64,000 nucleotides of DNA from Shimia sp. Alg240-R146 (GCF_947331465.1 NZ_CAMZOK010000001.1:1836636-1900635), one strand, 5' to 3'; counted from the first letter of the stretch, positions 19,002 through 27,903 are shown. Numbers and translations: made by a program. The notes: generated by a model not told the origin, from the sequence alone.

Positions 19002-19403
19002 ATGAGAAAAGAACTTGGGGTTTTGGTTTTGGGTCTGGCGATTGTCGCCGGGCCTTTGGCCGCGCAGCAGAACAGCAGCAAGCGCAACCCGGTGGCTGAC
19101 GCAGGATCGGCGACTTTTGTGTTGGTCAACAAATGGGGCTCGGGCGACCAGAGTATCTGGTGCGCGGCGGGAAAGGGCGCGCTTGACCGCGGTGCTGCGT
19201 GGAAAGATCGCATCTATGTAGTCGACGTTCAGAGCGCCGCGCAATCGCAATACGGCGCGGAAACTTTTACGTTCACTTTCCGCCCAACACAGGAGCAGCT
19301 GGCGCAGGCAAAATCCGGCACCAGCGCCGTGCGCGAGATCGGCAGTAATCTTACAGTCAACTCTGCCAACCGTCGCTGCCAGCGGGACATGGGTGCCACT
19401 TAA
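19002..19403 (+). CDS. Small exported two-cysteine protein, paralogue 3 of 4
   Basis: 133 residues from ATG 19002, preceded by AGAGGAAAGG. The signal peptide is LGVLVLGLAIVAGPLAAQ. The mature domain carries the shared signature NPVADAG, VLVNKW, IWCAAGKGALDRGAAWKDR, IYVVDVQSAAQSQYG, FTFTFRPTQEQLAQ, TSAVREIGSNLT and NRRCQRD. It is closest to paralogues 1 and 2. The 68-bp gap after paralogue 2 has no terminator-like hairpin, so a single transcript is likely. Confidence 0.8.
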   Translation: MRKELGVLVLGLAIVAGPLAAQQNSSKRNPVADAGSATFVLVNKWGSGDQSIWCAAGKGALDRGAAWKDRIYVVDVQSAAQSQYGAETFTFTFRPTQEQLAQAKSGTSAVREIGSNLTVNSANRRCQRDMGAT

Positions 19404-19452
19404 AACCATCTGCATGCTGTCTGCGTTCGTAGTCTTGAAAAAGGAGGTGAAC

Positions 19453-19842
19453 ATGAGACTGGTTATGACAATCGCGGCAGCGCTGGGGGTTGGCTCGGCG
19501 GCTATGGCCAACACCAATGAACTCAACAACCCGGTGAACACCTTGCCGGAAGCGGGCAGCTTCGAGGTGGTGAATAAATGGACACCGAAAGTGGACTATT
19601 TTTGGTGCTCTGCCGCTCGTGAAGCGCTCAAGAGAGGCGCGAGCCATAGAGATCGGCTGTATGTAAGCGCAGCCATGGGGCCAAGCAGAACCGAGACTGG
19701 AGAACGGGCTGTGGCGTTCACTTACCGACCGGATTCGGGCCTTGTTGCCCGTGGTCTTGCCAGCTCGGATGTGACCCAAATCGGCAGCAACATGTCGGTG
19801 AGTCAGGGCAAAAGGCGATGCGTAAGAGAGATTGACGGCTAG
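19453..19842 (+). CDS. Small exported two-cysteine protein, divergent paralogue 4 of 4
   Basis: 129 residues from ATG 19453, directly preceded by a near-perfect Shine-Dalgarno sequence AAGGAGGTGA (19441-19450). The signal peptide ends ...GSAAMA. It is the most divergent copy: it keeps NNPVN, VVNKW, FWCSAAREALKRGAS, RLYV, AFTYRPDSG, IGSNMS and RRCVRE, but the QSQYG segment is replaced by a Thr/Arg/Glu-rich stretch. Both cysteines are conserved. The cluster ends here; the next gene (YjbQ) starts 51 bp later. Confidence 0.78.
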   Translation: MRLVMTIAAALGVGSAAMANTNELNNPVNTLPEAGSFEVVNKWTPKVDYFWCSAAREALKRGASHRDRLYVSAAMGPSRTETGERAVAFTYRPDSGLVARGLASSDVTQIGSNMSVSQGKRRCVREIDG

Positions 19843-19893
19843 TCTGTTTCAAGAAGCGGTTGAAGAAATGGATCACCGCAATAAGCTGCGTCA

Positions 19894-20340
19894 ATGCACA
19901 GGGTTTTTGATATTCCGACAAACGGGGCGGGGCTTTATGAATTTACCGCCAACATTGCGCGTTGGGTGGCAAACTCCGGCGTGCACGACGGTGTTTTAAC
20001 GCTGTTTGTTCAGCACACCAGTTGCAGTCTTTTGATTCAGGAAAACGCGGATCCAGACGTGCAGCGTGACTTGCAGGCATTTTTTCACCGATTGGTGCCG
20101 CCGACCACGGATCCGACTATGTCTTATCTTGTGCACACCTACGAAGGTCCGGATGATATGCCCGCTCATATCAAGGCGGCGATGATGCCTGTTAGCCTGA
20201 GCGTGCCTGTTCAGGCTGGACGTATGATGTTAGGCACGTGGCAGGGAATTTACCTTTTTGAACATAGGAACGCACCGCACGTGCGGCATGTGGTTGCCGC
20301 GTTGACGGGGAGTCCGGGAGACGAGAATGAGCTTGTTTAA
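19894..20340 (+). CDS. YjbQ-family protein (UPF0047, secondary thiamine-phosphate synthase-like)
   Basis: The 148-residue protein has the signatures of the YjbQ/UPF0047 family: FVQHTSCSLLIQENADPDVQ near residues 43-62, DDMPAHIKAAMM, and LGTWQGIYLFEHR near the C-terminus, with conserved histidines. Members show weak thiamine-phosphate synthase activity and have been linked to phosphate-type chemistry; the physiological role is not established. Start ATG 19894 matches the family N-terminus. Its 3' end overlaps the HlyU-like gene by 14 bp. Confidence 0.9.
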   Translation: MHRVFDIPTNGAGLYEFTANIARWVANSGVHDGVLTLFVQHTSCSLLIQENADPDVQRDLQAFFHRLVPPTTDPTMSYLVHTYEGPDDMPAHIKAAMMPVSLSVPVQAGRMMLGTWQGIYLFEHRNAPHVRHVVAALTGSPGDENELV

Positions 20341-20602
20341 ACGTTTGTTTGGCGGTGGCAGTCCTGAGCCTGCACCCATGGCTGAAAGTCAGGAGTATGA
20401 AGGGTTCACCATCACGCCGACTCCGATCAGCGAGGGCAGTCAGTTCCGTATTTCTGCCCGCATCGAAGCCGTGATCGATGGTGAGGAAAAACGCCACGAC
20501 CTAATCCGAGCGGATGTGATCCGGGATTTAGATGAAGCCACAGACATGTCCGTGCGCAAAGCAAAGCAATTGATCGATCAGATGGGCAAAGCGTTGTTCT
20601 GA
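20327..20602 (+). CDS. HlyU-family protein
   Basis: A 91-residue protein matching the small HlyU family: YEGFTITPTPISEGSQFRISARIE, then RHDLIRADVIRDLDEATDMS and the C-terminal RKAKQLIDQMG. The family name comes from a Vibrio virulence regulator, but these short alphaproteobacterial proteins lack an obvious helix-turn-helix and their role is unclear. GGGAGACGAG precedes the ATG inside the yjbQ coding end, and the 14-bp overlap suggests coupling. A strong terminator follows at 20696. Confidence 0.85.
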   Translation: MSLFKRLFGGGSPEPAPMAESQEYEGFTITPTPISEGSQFRISARIEAVIDGEEKRHDLIRADVIRDLDEATDMSVRKAKQLIDQMGKALF

Positions 20603-20695
20603 AATCTTGACGCCTGTCGTGGTATCTAAAACATATGATCCCTTGAGACGCATAAGGGCCGGTTTGCGGGCGCTCGGTGAGCGGATTTACAAAAG

Positions 20696-20732
20696 AAAAC
20701 GCCGTCATATCGCAAATATGACGGCGTTTTTT
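20696..20732 (+). terminator. Rho-independent terminator after the HlyU-like gene
   Basis: A perfect 15-bp stem AAAACGCCGTCATAT / ATATGACGGCGTTTT with loop CGCAA, continuing into further Ts. The symmetrical A/T ends allow termination on both strands. Confidence 0.92.
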
Positions 20733-20963
20733 CATGAATTGAAGGCGGGGAAGCGCCTTTGATTTCTATATAGGTGCGGTACGTAAATTTGTAACAGGGG
20801 AATGGCGGAGAATTTTTCCCCCTAGTCAGAAAAATGGCTTATCTTGAGGTGGGCGATTGCCTCTACACAAAGAATTGTAGCTGCCCTATAGTGCCTGTGG
20901 ATAAGTGGGGAAAAACCCCAACACAGGCGGTAAACTAAGAGCAGACGAACGAAGGGAAGGCCC
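20733..20963 (+). other. Upstream region of nrdR-ribD
   Basis: Contains a hairpin built from CCTGTG (20894-20899) with CACAGG (20922-20927) and inner TGGGG/CCCCA around AAAAA, overlapping a DnaA box, plus a weak inverted repeat CTACA-N8-TGTAG near 20863-20880. I do not see a convincing NrdR box or FMN riboswitch. GAAGGGAAGG precedes the nrdR ATG. Confidence 0.4.
20896..20904 (-). promoter_or_regulatory. Perfect DnaA box upstream of nrdR
   Basis: TGTGGATAA on the plus strand is an exact consensus DnaA box (TTATCCACA) on the minus strand, 60 bp before the nrdR start, embedded in a hairpin. NrdR controls ribonucleotide reductase genes, so a replication-initiator site here would be logical. Confidence 0.45.
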
Positions 20964-21431
20964 ATGCGCTGTCCGTTTTGCGGAAATATCGATACACAGG
21001 TAAAAGATTCCCGACCCGCGGAGGATCATGTTTCGATCCGGCGACGCAGGTTTTGTCCAGCGTGCGGCGGGCGATTTACCACCTATGAACGTGTGCAGTT
21101 GCGCGATCTGGTAGTTGTAAAATCAAACGGTCGACGCGAAGATTTTGACCGCGACAAGCTTGAGCGGTCAATCCGGATATCTATGCAGAAACGGCCCGTC
21201 GAGCCTGAGCGCATTGATCAGATGATCAGTGGCATCGTGCGACGATTGGAAAGCATGGGTGAAACCGATATTCAAAGCCACATGATCGGCGAGATCGTCA
21301 TGGAAGCGCTCGCGCGGATCGACACGGTGTCATATGTGCGGTTTGCCAGCGTCTATAAGAACTTCCAGGCGGCCGATGATTTTGATAAATTCGTCTCAGA
21401 GTTGCGTCCGAACACAACACCTGAGGAGTGA
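20964..21431 (+). CDS. nrdR: Transcriptional repressor NrdR
   Basis: 155 residues with the defining N-terminal zinc ribbon (MRCPFCG...[13 protein letters not shown]; residues 3, 6, 31, 34) followed by an ATP-cone domain ([16 protein letters not shown]). NrdR binds dATP/ATP and represses ribonucleotide reductase operons. The ATG follows GAAGGGAAGG. The gene is followed directly by ribD, an arrangement common in Gram-negative bacteria, where nrdR heads the riboflavin genes. Confidence 0.97.
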   Translation: MRCPFCGNIDTQVKDSRPAEDHVSIRRRRFCPACGGRFTTYERVQLRDLVVVKSNGRREDFDRDKLERSIRISMQKRPVEPERIDQMISGIVRRLESMGETDIQSHMIGEIVMEALARIDTVSYVRFASVYKNFQAADDFDKFVSELRPNTTPEE

Positions 21432-21433
21432 AC

Positions 21434-22531
21434 TTGTCCGACAATCGGTACATGGCGCTTGCGCTGTCCTTGGGGCGGCGCGGGCAAGGCCAATGCTGGC
21501 CCAACCCGGCCGTGGGCTGCGTCATTGTGAAGGATGGCCGCGTCGTGGGCCGTGGGTGGACCCAGCCCGGTGGGCGGCCGCACGCGGAACCGGTGGCCTT
21601 GGCACAAGCCGGCGAGGCAGCGCATGGAGCGACCGCCTATGTGACGTTGGAGCCCTGCGCCCATCACGGCCAGACACCGCCCTGCGCAGACGCACTTATT
21701 GCTGCGAAAGTGGCGCGGGTTGTTGTTGCGGTTGAGGACAGCGATGCACGGGTTTCGGGCCGTGGCCTGGCGATGTTGCGCGACGCGGGGATCACGGTTG
21801 AGACCGGCGTTATGGCGGACGAAGCTGCCCGCGATTTACAGGGATTTTTCCTGAAAACTGATTTGGGTCGTCCTTTTCTGACGCTAAAGCTTGCCAGTAC
21901 GTTGGATGGCTGCATTGCCACCGCCACAGGCGAGAGCCGGTGGATTACCGGTGCGGCAGCCCGACGTGAAGTGCATGCGATGCGTATGCGTCATGACGCG
22001 GTCATGGTCGGCGGCGGCACTGCGCGGGTCGACGATCCGTCCCTGACCGTACGCGACATGGGCGTGTCCCGTCAGCCGGTGCGCGTGGTTGTGTCACGGC
22101 GTTTGGATTTGCCCTTGATGAGCACATTGGCGCGCACGGCAAAAGACATCCCGCTCTGGATTGCGCATGGCGCGGATGCGGACCCGACTTTGCAAAAGAC
22201 ATGGCAAGATTTGGGGGCGGAACTTTTGCCGTGTACGCTGGAACGTTCACAGCTTTCGCCAGCTTCGGTGTTGACAGCTTTGGGCGCCAAGGGGCTGACA
22301 CGGGTCTTCTGCGAAGGCGGTGGCACGCTGGCGGCGTCGCTGTTGGCAGCAGATCTGGTGGATGAGCTGATCACCTTTAGCGCCGGCATGGTGATGGGGG
22401 CCGAAGGCCACCCTGCAATTGGCGCAATGGGGATTGAACGGTTGGCCGAAGCGCCGCGGTTCGATCTGGTGACACAAAGGCCTGTGGGCCAAGACGTGAT
22501 GTCGGTGTGGCATCGGGTGGAGCCGCGTTAA
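21434..22531 (+). CDS. ribD: Bifunctional riboflavin deaminase/reductase RibD
   Basis: About 365 residues with an N-terminal pyrimidine deaminase zinc site (PHAEPVAL and EPCAHHGQTPPCADALI) and a C-terminal NADPH-dependent reductase domain (FLTLKLASTLDGCIATATGES; FCEGGGTLAASLL). It carries out two consecutive steps of riboflavin synthesis. TTG 21434 is proposed as start because GAGGAG (21423-21428) is correctly spaced for it; GTG 21428 in the same frame would overlap that ribosome site and the nrdR stop. The remaining rib genes lie 5 kb downstream, beyond the capsule genes. Confidence 0.95.
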   Translation: MSDNRYMALALSLGRRGQGQCWPNPAVGCVIVKDGRVVGRGWTQPGGRPHAEPVALAQAGEAAHGATAYVTLEPCAHHGQTPPCADALIAAKVARVVVAVEDSDARVSGRGLAMLRDAGITVETGVMADEAARDLQGFFLKTDLGRPFLTLKLASTLDGCIATATGESRWITGAAARREVHAMRMRHDAVMVGGGTARVDDPSLTVRDMGVSRQPVRVVVSRRLDLPLMSTLARTAKDIPLWIAHGADADPTLQKTWQDLGAELLPCTLERSQLSPASVLTALGAKGLTRVFCEGGGTLAASLLAADLVDELITFSAGMVMGAEGHPAIGAMGIERLAEAPRFDLVTQRPVGQDVMSVWHRVEPR

Positions 22532-22542
22532 CGGCCCTTCGG

Positions 22543-24561
22543 TCAGCGCCGCCAGATCCAACTGTAGCTTGCCAATGCGCCCTGCAATTTGGAAAGCGTC
22601 CGGTTGGACCAGCCGGGATGCGGGATATCACCGGTTGCAAGGCGATCCACAGCCACTTCGACAGAGCAGGGCAGACCGCTCACCGGATCACGGTAGCGTG
22701 GATAATCAATCAATGTGGCATGAACCAATCCTTGCAAGCTCGGTCGGGCTTGGCGGCGGGGGGGCACCGCACCGCGATCATCCGTCAGCCCCCAGCCAGC
22801 ATAAAACGGCGCGCCAAAGGTGGTGACAGATTTGCCGCGCAGCAAGGCTTCAAACCCGGTGAGCGATGTCATGGTCCAGACCTCATCAACCTGTTCCAGA
22901 AGCGTGGCCATATCCACGTTGGACAGCACCAGATCAGCAGGTCCAGTTGCGTCGGGCGATATGGCGCCGCTTCGCAGACCCGCGTCCACGTCGGGGTGCG
23001 GTTTATAGAGGATCACGGCATCGGGATTGGCGGCGCGGGTGGCGTTCAAAAGATCAAGGTTGGTGCGCATGTCCGTTGTGCCGGTAAGTATTGAGGCGTC
23101 GTCCTCGACCTGACCGGGCACAAGTATGCGGTGGCCCTCGGGCAGGGCGGGCATGTCGCCACCCAGATTATACTTGCTAAGGCCTCGTTTGCGCAGGGCG
23201 GCGATAAGCGCATCGGCGCGACGCGTCTGTTCTGGGCGCAGGTCGGCGCGTTGGGCGATCAAGCGTTCCAGCCGGCTTTCGTGAGTTGGGTCGTAGTAGA
23301 TGCCGAGATCGTCACAGACCAACGACAGCGGTGGCACAAGTTCTGCGCCAAGCCCGCGCGAGCGCAGAAAGCCGTCTTCGACGCGCGTCGCGCCGTCCGG
23401 GCCTGACTTGCTGGCCCAGACCATCGCTGGGCGATCGTCGCGGGTACGGTCAAATATCAGAGGTTTATGCGCGCCAAAGAAACCTTGCAAAGGTTTGCGT
23501 TTCCAAAGCCGCATGCCGTGGGCGGTCCAGCCGTGACGGTCTTCCCGCCACGTGCGGGTTTGTGCGGCGAGTTGTTCGAGTGCGTCTTCCAACTCGCAAA
23601 GCTGATCACGGCAGGGATCATACCAAGTGGGATATAAGATCATAGCGGCGGCAAAAAGCTGCGAGCGGGTCAATTGCCGCTGACGACGCGGTACGGGGTA
23701 TTCATCGGACGTCAGACCCCAACCGGCATAGAAAGGCTGCCCAAAGACGCGGGGTTTGTGGCCCGCGTATATCGCTTCAAACCCGAGTTGAGAAGAAAAC
23801 GTATAAACGCCCACGGCACCTTCGAACAAATGCCACGGGCTGATGGGGTCAGAATAGAGTGACACGCGCGCGGTTTCATCATCGGGGCCAAAGTAGCCTT
23901 GGCGCGCGCCATGTTGGGTCTCTGGGTGGGTCTTGATCAGCACAGGGCAGCCCGGGTGCTCTTCCTGCGCCATGATCAGCATTTCGCGAAAGCGGCTTTG
24001 GGCGATGTTGTCACCTGGGGCGGAGGCCGTGACCGAGGCGTCGCCAAAGGTCTGGTCAATCACCAAGACATAGCCGGGCTCGGGTAGGGAGAGATCGGTT
24101 TCCACCGCTGCGTATTTGGTCAGATGCGCCTCTTTTATGCGCGCCGCCGCGCCGCGCGCGCGGTTGAGCAGGGCAGTGTCGTCCAGCGGATGTGTGGCCA
24201 GCAGCGTTTCCAGATCAGACGGTATGGTAGGATCAAAGTGAGGGGCCTTGGTGTCGATCATCAGGCCAATTGGCGGTTCTTTGGCGGCACGACCGGGATG
24301 CAGGGAGCGCAGCAGCGCGTCTTCAAAAAACACACGCTCAGCACCCGTGTGCTCAGACACAGTAGCGCCGCGATGGCTGGTCGGGCTTTGGCCCCAGATG
24401 GCGATCAGATCGTCGGCCGAGGGTTTGCCAAAGCGCAGGTCAAAGCCTGCCAGTGCAATCATCCGGCGCAGGCGCTTTTGCTGAAAGAAGCCGCCGTTGA
24501 ATGCAAAAAGCCGCCGGGGATGGGCGTCCCCGGCGGCTTTGATTTTGGTTTCGTCACTCAC
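22543..24561 (-). CDS. kpsC: Capsule polysaccharide beta-Kdo transferase, KpsC-like
   Basis: The 672-residue protein consists of two related halves, each ending in the same signature: PFYAGWGLTSDEYPVPRR near residue 277 and PFYAGWGLTDDRGAVPPRR near 587. This duplicated layout is diagnostic of KpsC, whose two glycosyltransferase modules add alternating beta-Kdo residues to lyso-phosphatidylglycerol, forming the linker of group 2-type capsules. It starts at GTG 24561, 15 bp after the wza-like gene, and is convergent with ribD (11-bp gap). It forms a unit with the export gene and kpsS upstream. Confidence 0.92.
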   Translation of the reverse strand: MSDETKIKAAGDAHPRRLFAFNGGFFQQKRLRRMIALAGFDLRFGKPSADDLIAIWGQSPTSHRGATVSEHTGAERVFFEDALLRSLHPGRAAKEPPIGLMIDTKAPHFDPTIPSDLETLLATHPLDDTALLNRARGAAARIKEAHLTKYAAVETDLSLPEPGYVLVIDQTFGDASVTASAPGDNIAQSRFREMLIMAQEEHPGCPVLIKTHPETQHGARQGYFGPDDETARVSLYSDPISPWHLFEGAVGVYTFSSQLGFEAIYAGHKPRVFGQPFYAGWGLTSDEYPVPRRQRQLTRSQLFAAAMILYPTWYDPCRDQLCELEDALEQLAAQTRTWREDRHGWTAHGMRLWKRKPLQGFFGAHKPLIFDRTRDDRPAMVWASKSGPDGATRVEDGFLRSRGLGAELVPPLSLVCDDLGIYYDPTHESRLERLIAQRADLRPEQTRRADALIAALRKRGLSKYNLGGDMPALPEGHRILVPGQVEDDASILTGTTDMRTNLDLLNATRAANPDAVILYKPHPDVDAGLRSGAISPDATGPADLVLSNVDMATLLEQVDEVWTMTSLTGFEALLRGKSVTTFGAPFYAGWGLTDDRGAVPPRRQARPSLQGLVHATLIDYPRYRDPVSGLPCSVEVAVDRLATGDIPHPGWSNRTLSKLQGALASYSWIWRR

Positions 24562-24576
24562 GTCAAGGCGGGCCTC

Positions 24577-25713
24577 TTAGAGGCTGCCAAGCGAGCTGAG
24601 CGTGTCAGCCGAAGTGGCCGTGCCGGTGATGGCGGCAATGGTTTTGTTCCACGTGGTGATCGGTGCTTCGGTGACGTAAAGTGTGTCGCCGTCGCGGATC
24701 ACAAAGTCGCGCGCCATGAACATGCCGTTGGGCTTGGTCAGGTCAAGCACATAGACCATGCGCTGCGCGCCGCTCAGATCGCTGCGTCCCAGCACCTGAT
24801 TGGACACGGGCTCAGCCTCGTTGCGGAATACAAACACACCCGTGGGATCGCTGGTGGTGGCCAGCAGGCCGCCGACCTGTGCGATTGCCTCAATGGCAGA
24901 AAGGTCTTTGGTGAAGAAACTCACGCGGCTTTGCGTGCCTGTTGCACCAAGTGCGGTGAAGGCGCGGGTGTCTTCTTCGACAAGGATGCGGTCGCCACCG
25001 CGCAAGGCGATGTCGAGTTCGGGATGCTCATACAGATCCTGAAACCAAATTTTGCCCGATGTACCGCTGCGCAGCACCGTGATTTGCGCGATCTCGGGCA
25101 CAATCGTCACACCGCCGGCATGGGCCAGCATTGTCGACAGCGTGCGTGTGGGGCGCTCGATTGGATAGACGCCTTGAGCACCGACGGTGCCGACCAGCGA
25201 AACAGTGGCGCCATCGCCAGCGGCGCGGCGCACTTCGACCTGTGGATCAGGCGTCTGTTCTTCGAGTTTGGCGGAAATGATGCGGCGGATGCCTTCGGGC
25301 GTGTTGCCCGATGCGCGGATGCGACCCGCATAAGGCACAAAAATGAACCCGGCGCCGTCAACCTGAACTTCTTCGAGGATCGCCGCGACCTGACCTTCGG
25401 GGCCAAGCAGAGGTTTGTCCACGTTTTCCCAAATGGTGAGCGATAGGATATCGCCGGGACGAATTGTATCAGATCCGAGCTGTCCGGCGTTCTTGAACGC
25501 GTCATTAAAACCAAGTGCCGGCACCACAGCTGTGGCGCGCGTCACGCGATCATTGACGGCAACAACAAAGGCGTCGCCTTCTTTTTGCACTGATCCAGCG
25601 TAGATTTCGCGCTTGTTCGGACCAGGACGTGGGATGATAGAGCAGGACGCGACCAATGCTGTAACCGCAAGGACCGCGACGGACTTCGCCCATCGTGTTT
25701 CTAAGGATTTCAC
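24577..25713 (-). CDS. Polysaccharide export lipoprotein (Wza/KpsD-type OPX protein)
   Basis: 378 residues starting at GTG 25713 with GAGGAG 8 nt upstream. The signal peptide ends in the lipobox LVASC (Cys24), so it is a lipoprotein. The mature part has the polysaccharide export domain (RPGDILSLTIWENV) and SLBB-type repeats (VNGAQGVYPIERPTRTLS-like and ALRGGDRILVEED), as in outer-membrane polysaccharide export channels. It lies between kpsS and kpsC, consistent with capsule export. The ABC transporter (KpsMT) and KpsE are not in the window. Confidence 0.92.
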   Translation of the reverse strand: MKSLETRWAKSVAVLAVTALVASCSIIPRPGPNKREIYAGSVQKEGDAFVVAVNDRVTRATAVVPALGFNDAFKNAGQLGSDTIRPGDILSLTIWENVDKPLLGPEGQVAAILEEVQVDGAGFIFVPYAGRIRASGNTPEGIRRIISAKLEEQTPDPQVEVRRAAGDGATVSLVGTVGAQGVYPIERPTRTLSTMLAHAGGVTIVPEIAQITVLRSGTSGKIWFQDLYEHPELDIALRGGDRILVEEDTRAFTALGATGTQSRVSFFTKDLSAIEAIAQVGGLLATTSDPTGVFVFRNEAEPVSNQVLGRSDLSGAQRMVYVLDLTKPNGMFMARDFVIRDGDTLYVTEAPITTWNKTIAAITGTATSADTLSSLGSL

Positions 25714-25809
25714 TGCTCGGTCTCCTCGACCTGTTATTATTCTGCCTCAGGTTTTGACTGCAACTTAGCGGAATCCAAACCAAAAATCCAGCGCTAGACT
25801 TTGTGTCTG

Positions 25810-27102
25810 CTACTTCACAAGCCGCAACTGTTGCCTTGGTGCCGCTGTTCCCGCGTCAAGCGCTTCATAGGGATCATGCGGGGAGAGCATCATGTCGACA
25901 ACCTGTCGAAGCAGCTGACGCCGCCCGCCCGAGGAGTAAAATCCGCCAGCAACTTGGCTGGTTTCAAGCAAATAACGGCGAAAGACCTTGTACGCCTGAT
26001 TGTCCGGACGGCCCGCACCTGCAAAGAAATCCGAAAGAGGCTGGGTGCTGACAAACTCGGGCTGATTGTAGACCGCATCGCCAAATACCTTGAGCGGAAT
26101 GCCGCGCCAAAGCACCTGTTGCGCGGCCGTGGAGTTCACAGTCACAGCCGTGCGCGCGTCGTTCAAAAGCTGCGCCAGCTTGCCGCCGCGCACCCAATGG
26201 ACGCGACCGGTAACGCCGTGTTCACGAGCCAGTTTCTTGATTTCGCGCCGCAGTGGCGCACGCCCGTCCTCAAGCGGGTGGGCTTTGAACACAAGATGAT
26301 GGTGCTTGGGTGCGCCTTGCGCGAAATTCTCAATCACAAGGGCAAGAAAATCGGTCATGCTGTCAAAGGGCGAGTGCTGCTGAAAGCTGCTGTCGTGTTC
26401 CAGTTGCAGCAAGGCGAGATGATACGGGAACCCGCCAAAGCGAATGCGCAACGTCGAGATGCGGCGGTCTATGGCGAGAAACGGCATCAGGATCAGACGT
26501 TTGATATAAAGCTGGAATTCCTGAGCCACGCTGAGCGCGCGGTGTGGGCGAAAGTTACGATAACGCCGGTTCGCGAACATCACAAAGAAATGGTAGAGCG
26601 CGCCGTAAAAGACGTGCTGACGCATGTCCCCCCAATGACCGGGTGGCATCGGTGTTTCCAGATCGGCCCCGTCCAATGCAGTCTGCATCTGAGGAATTGA
26701 CATCGACATCAAACGGGAATGGCCGTTGGATCCGCCACGCTCATAGGTCACCCAGTAGGGGCGCAAGTAGCCTTCTTCAAAGACATGAATGCCGAGCCCC
26801 ATGTCCTTTGCAGCCGCAATCGCTTGGGCGTGTATCGGGCGCACGTCGCCGTAAAGAACAATATCCGTGATGCCCTTGTCAGCGGCCAGTTCGCGGAAAT
26901 GCCCCTGCCATGCCTCAAGCGTCCCGCGGTAAGGCAAGAAGGTCGCGCGGTTGGGCCAAAAGACGCTGTCGCCGGCGTTAAAGCCAACACGCCACACGTC
27001 TGCGCCGGAGCGTTGCAGCATCCGGGCAAGCCTGCGGAAAAACGGACCATGCGGTCCTTGCAGGAACAGAAATACGCGTTTTGTGTCGTCTTTTTGGGTC
27101 AT
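25810..27102 (-). CDS. kpsS: Capsule polysaccharide Kdo transferase, KpsS-like
   Basis: 430 residues from ATG 27102. The N-terminus RVFLFLQGPHGPFFRRLARML and the region HVFEEGYLRPYWVTYERGG are typical of KpsS, which adds the first beta-Kdo to the phosphatidylglycerol acceptor before KpsC extends it. SAWQ-type and VNSTAAQQVLWRGIPLKVFG near residue 340 are further conserved segments. A TTG seven codons earlier is possible but lacks a better ribosome site. It is the first gene of the minus-strand unit kpsS-wza-kpsC; the 96-bp gap to wza has no strong terminator. Confidence 0.92.
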   Translation of the reverse strand: MTQKDDTKRVFLFLQGPHGPFFRRLARMLQRSGADVWRVGFNAGDSVFWPNRATFLPYRGTLEAWQGHFRELAADKGITDIVLYGDVRPIHAQAIAAAKDMGLGIHVFEEGYLRPYWVTYERGGSNGHSRLMSMSIPQMQTALDGADLETPMPPGHWGDMRQHVFYGALYHFFVMFANRRYRNFRPHRALSVAQEFQLYIKRLILMPFLAIDRRISTLRIRFGGFPYHLALLQLEHDSSFQQHSPFDSMTDFLALVIENFAQGAPKHHHLVFKAHPLEDGRAPLRREIKKLAREHGVTGRVHWVRGGKLAQLLNDARTAVTVNSTAAQQVLWRGIPLKVFGDAVYNQPEFVSTQPLSDFFAGAGRPDNQAYKVFRRYLLETSQVAGGFYSSGGRRQLLRQVVDMMLSPHDPYEALDAGTAAPRQQLRLVK

Positions 27103-27260
27103 TGCGCTCAGGTTATAGAACAAAGTGATGCGCGACGTTAGCCTTCCGGTGCGGCAAAATTAGGGCATGAGGCGCGGGTCCGTGTGCCGCGAACGGGTTG
27201 CCTCCTTGGGGCCGCGGGAGTAGGTCTGGTCGCAACAAAGTCTTTAAGCGAGGAGCCCTT

Positions 27261-27851
27261 ATGTTCACCGGAATCATCACCGACATCGGCGAGGTGCGCG
27301 CGCTGGAAAAACGCGGCGATCTGCGGGCACGCATTGGCACGGGCTATGACACTGCTGGTATTGATCTGGGAGCTTCGATTGCCAGTGATGGCGTCTGCCT
27401 GACGGTCGTTGAATTGGGGTCGGATTGGTATGACGTTGAGATCAGTGCTGAAACCGTATCCAAAACCAATCTCGGGAGTTGGGTTGAAGGCAAGGCCGTG
27501 AACCTTGAACGCGCGCTGAAAGTCGGTGACGAATTGGGCGGGCACATTGTGTCCGGTCACGTGGATGGCGTGGCAGAATTGGTTGCGATGCAGGATGAAG
27601 GCGACAGCACGCGCTTTACTTTTCGCGCGCCAGAGGCTTTGGCTAAATTCATCGCACCCAAAGGATCGGTGGCGCTTAACGGCACCTCGTTGACAGTAAA
27701 CGAAGTCGATGGATGTGAGTTTGGCATCAACATCATTCCGCACACCAAAGAAGTCACCACATGGGGCGCAGCCAAGGTCGGGGATGCAATCAACCTCGAA
27801 ATTGACACGCTTGCGCGCTATGTGGCCCGGTTGGCCGAAATGGGCGGCTGA
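27261..27851 (+). CDS. ribE: Riboflavin synthase, alpha chain
   Basis: 196 residues beginning MFTGIITDIGEV, the hallmark of riboflavin synthase, with the second lumazine-binding repeat starting at GGHIVSGHVDGV near residue 93. The enzyme dismutates two 6,7-dimethyl-8-ribityllumazine molecules into riboflavin. ATG 27261 follows AGGAG (27250-27254). The gene is separated from ribB by about 325 bp that hold a long inverted repeat. No FMN riboswitch is visible upstream. Confidence 0.97.
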   Translation: MFTGIITDIGEVRALEKRGDLRARIGTGYDTAGIDLGASIASDGVCLTVVELGSDWYDVEISAETVSKTNLGSWVEGKAVNLERALKVGDELGGHIVSGHVDGVAELVAMQDEGDSTRFTFRAPEALAKFIAPKGSVALNGTSLTVNEVDGCEFGINIIPHTKEVTTWGAAKVGDAINLEIDTLARYVARLAEMGG

Positions 27852-27903
27852 TCAAAAAAGGCAAATGGGGGCCAGCCCCCTCGCGCTGTCGCGCTCGCCC
27901 CCG

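Noticed and set aside
20863..20880. NrdR box upstream of nrdR
   Set aside because: The inverted repeat CTACA-N8-TGTAG does not fit the 16-bp NrdR box consensus, and only one copy occurs.
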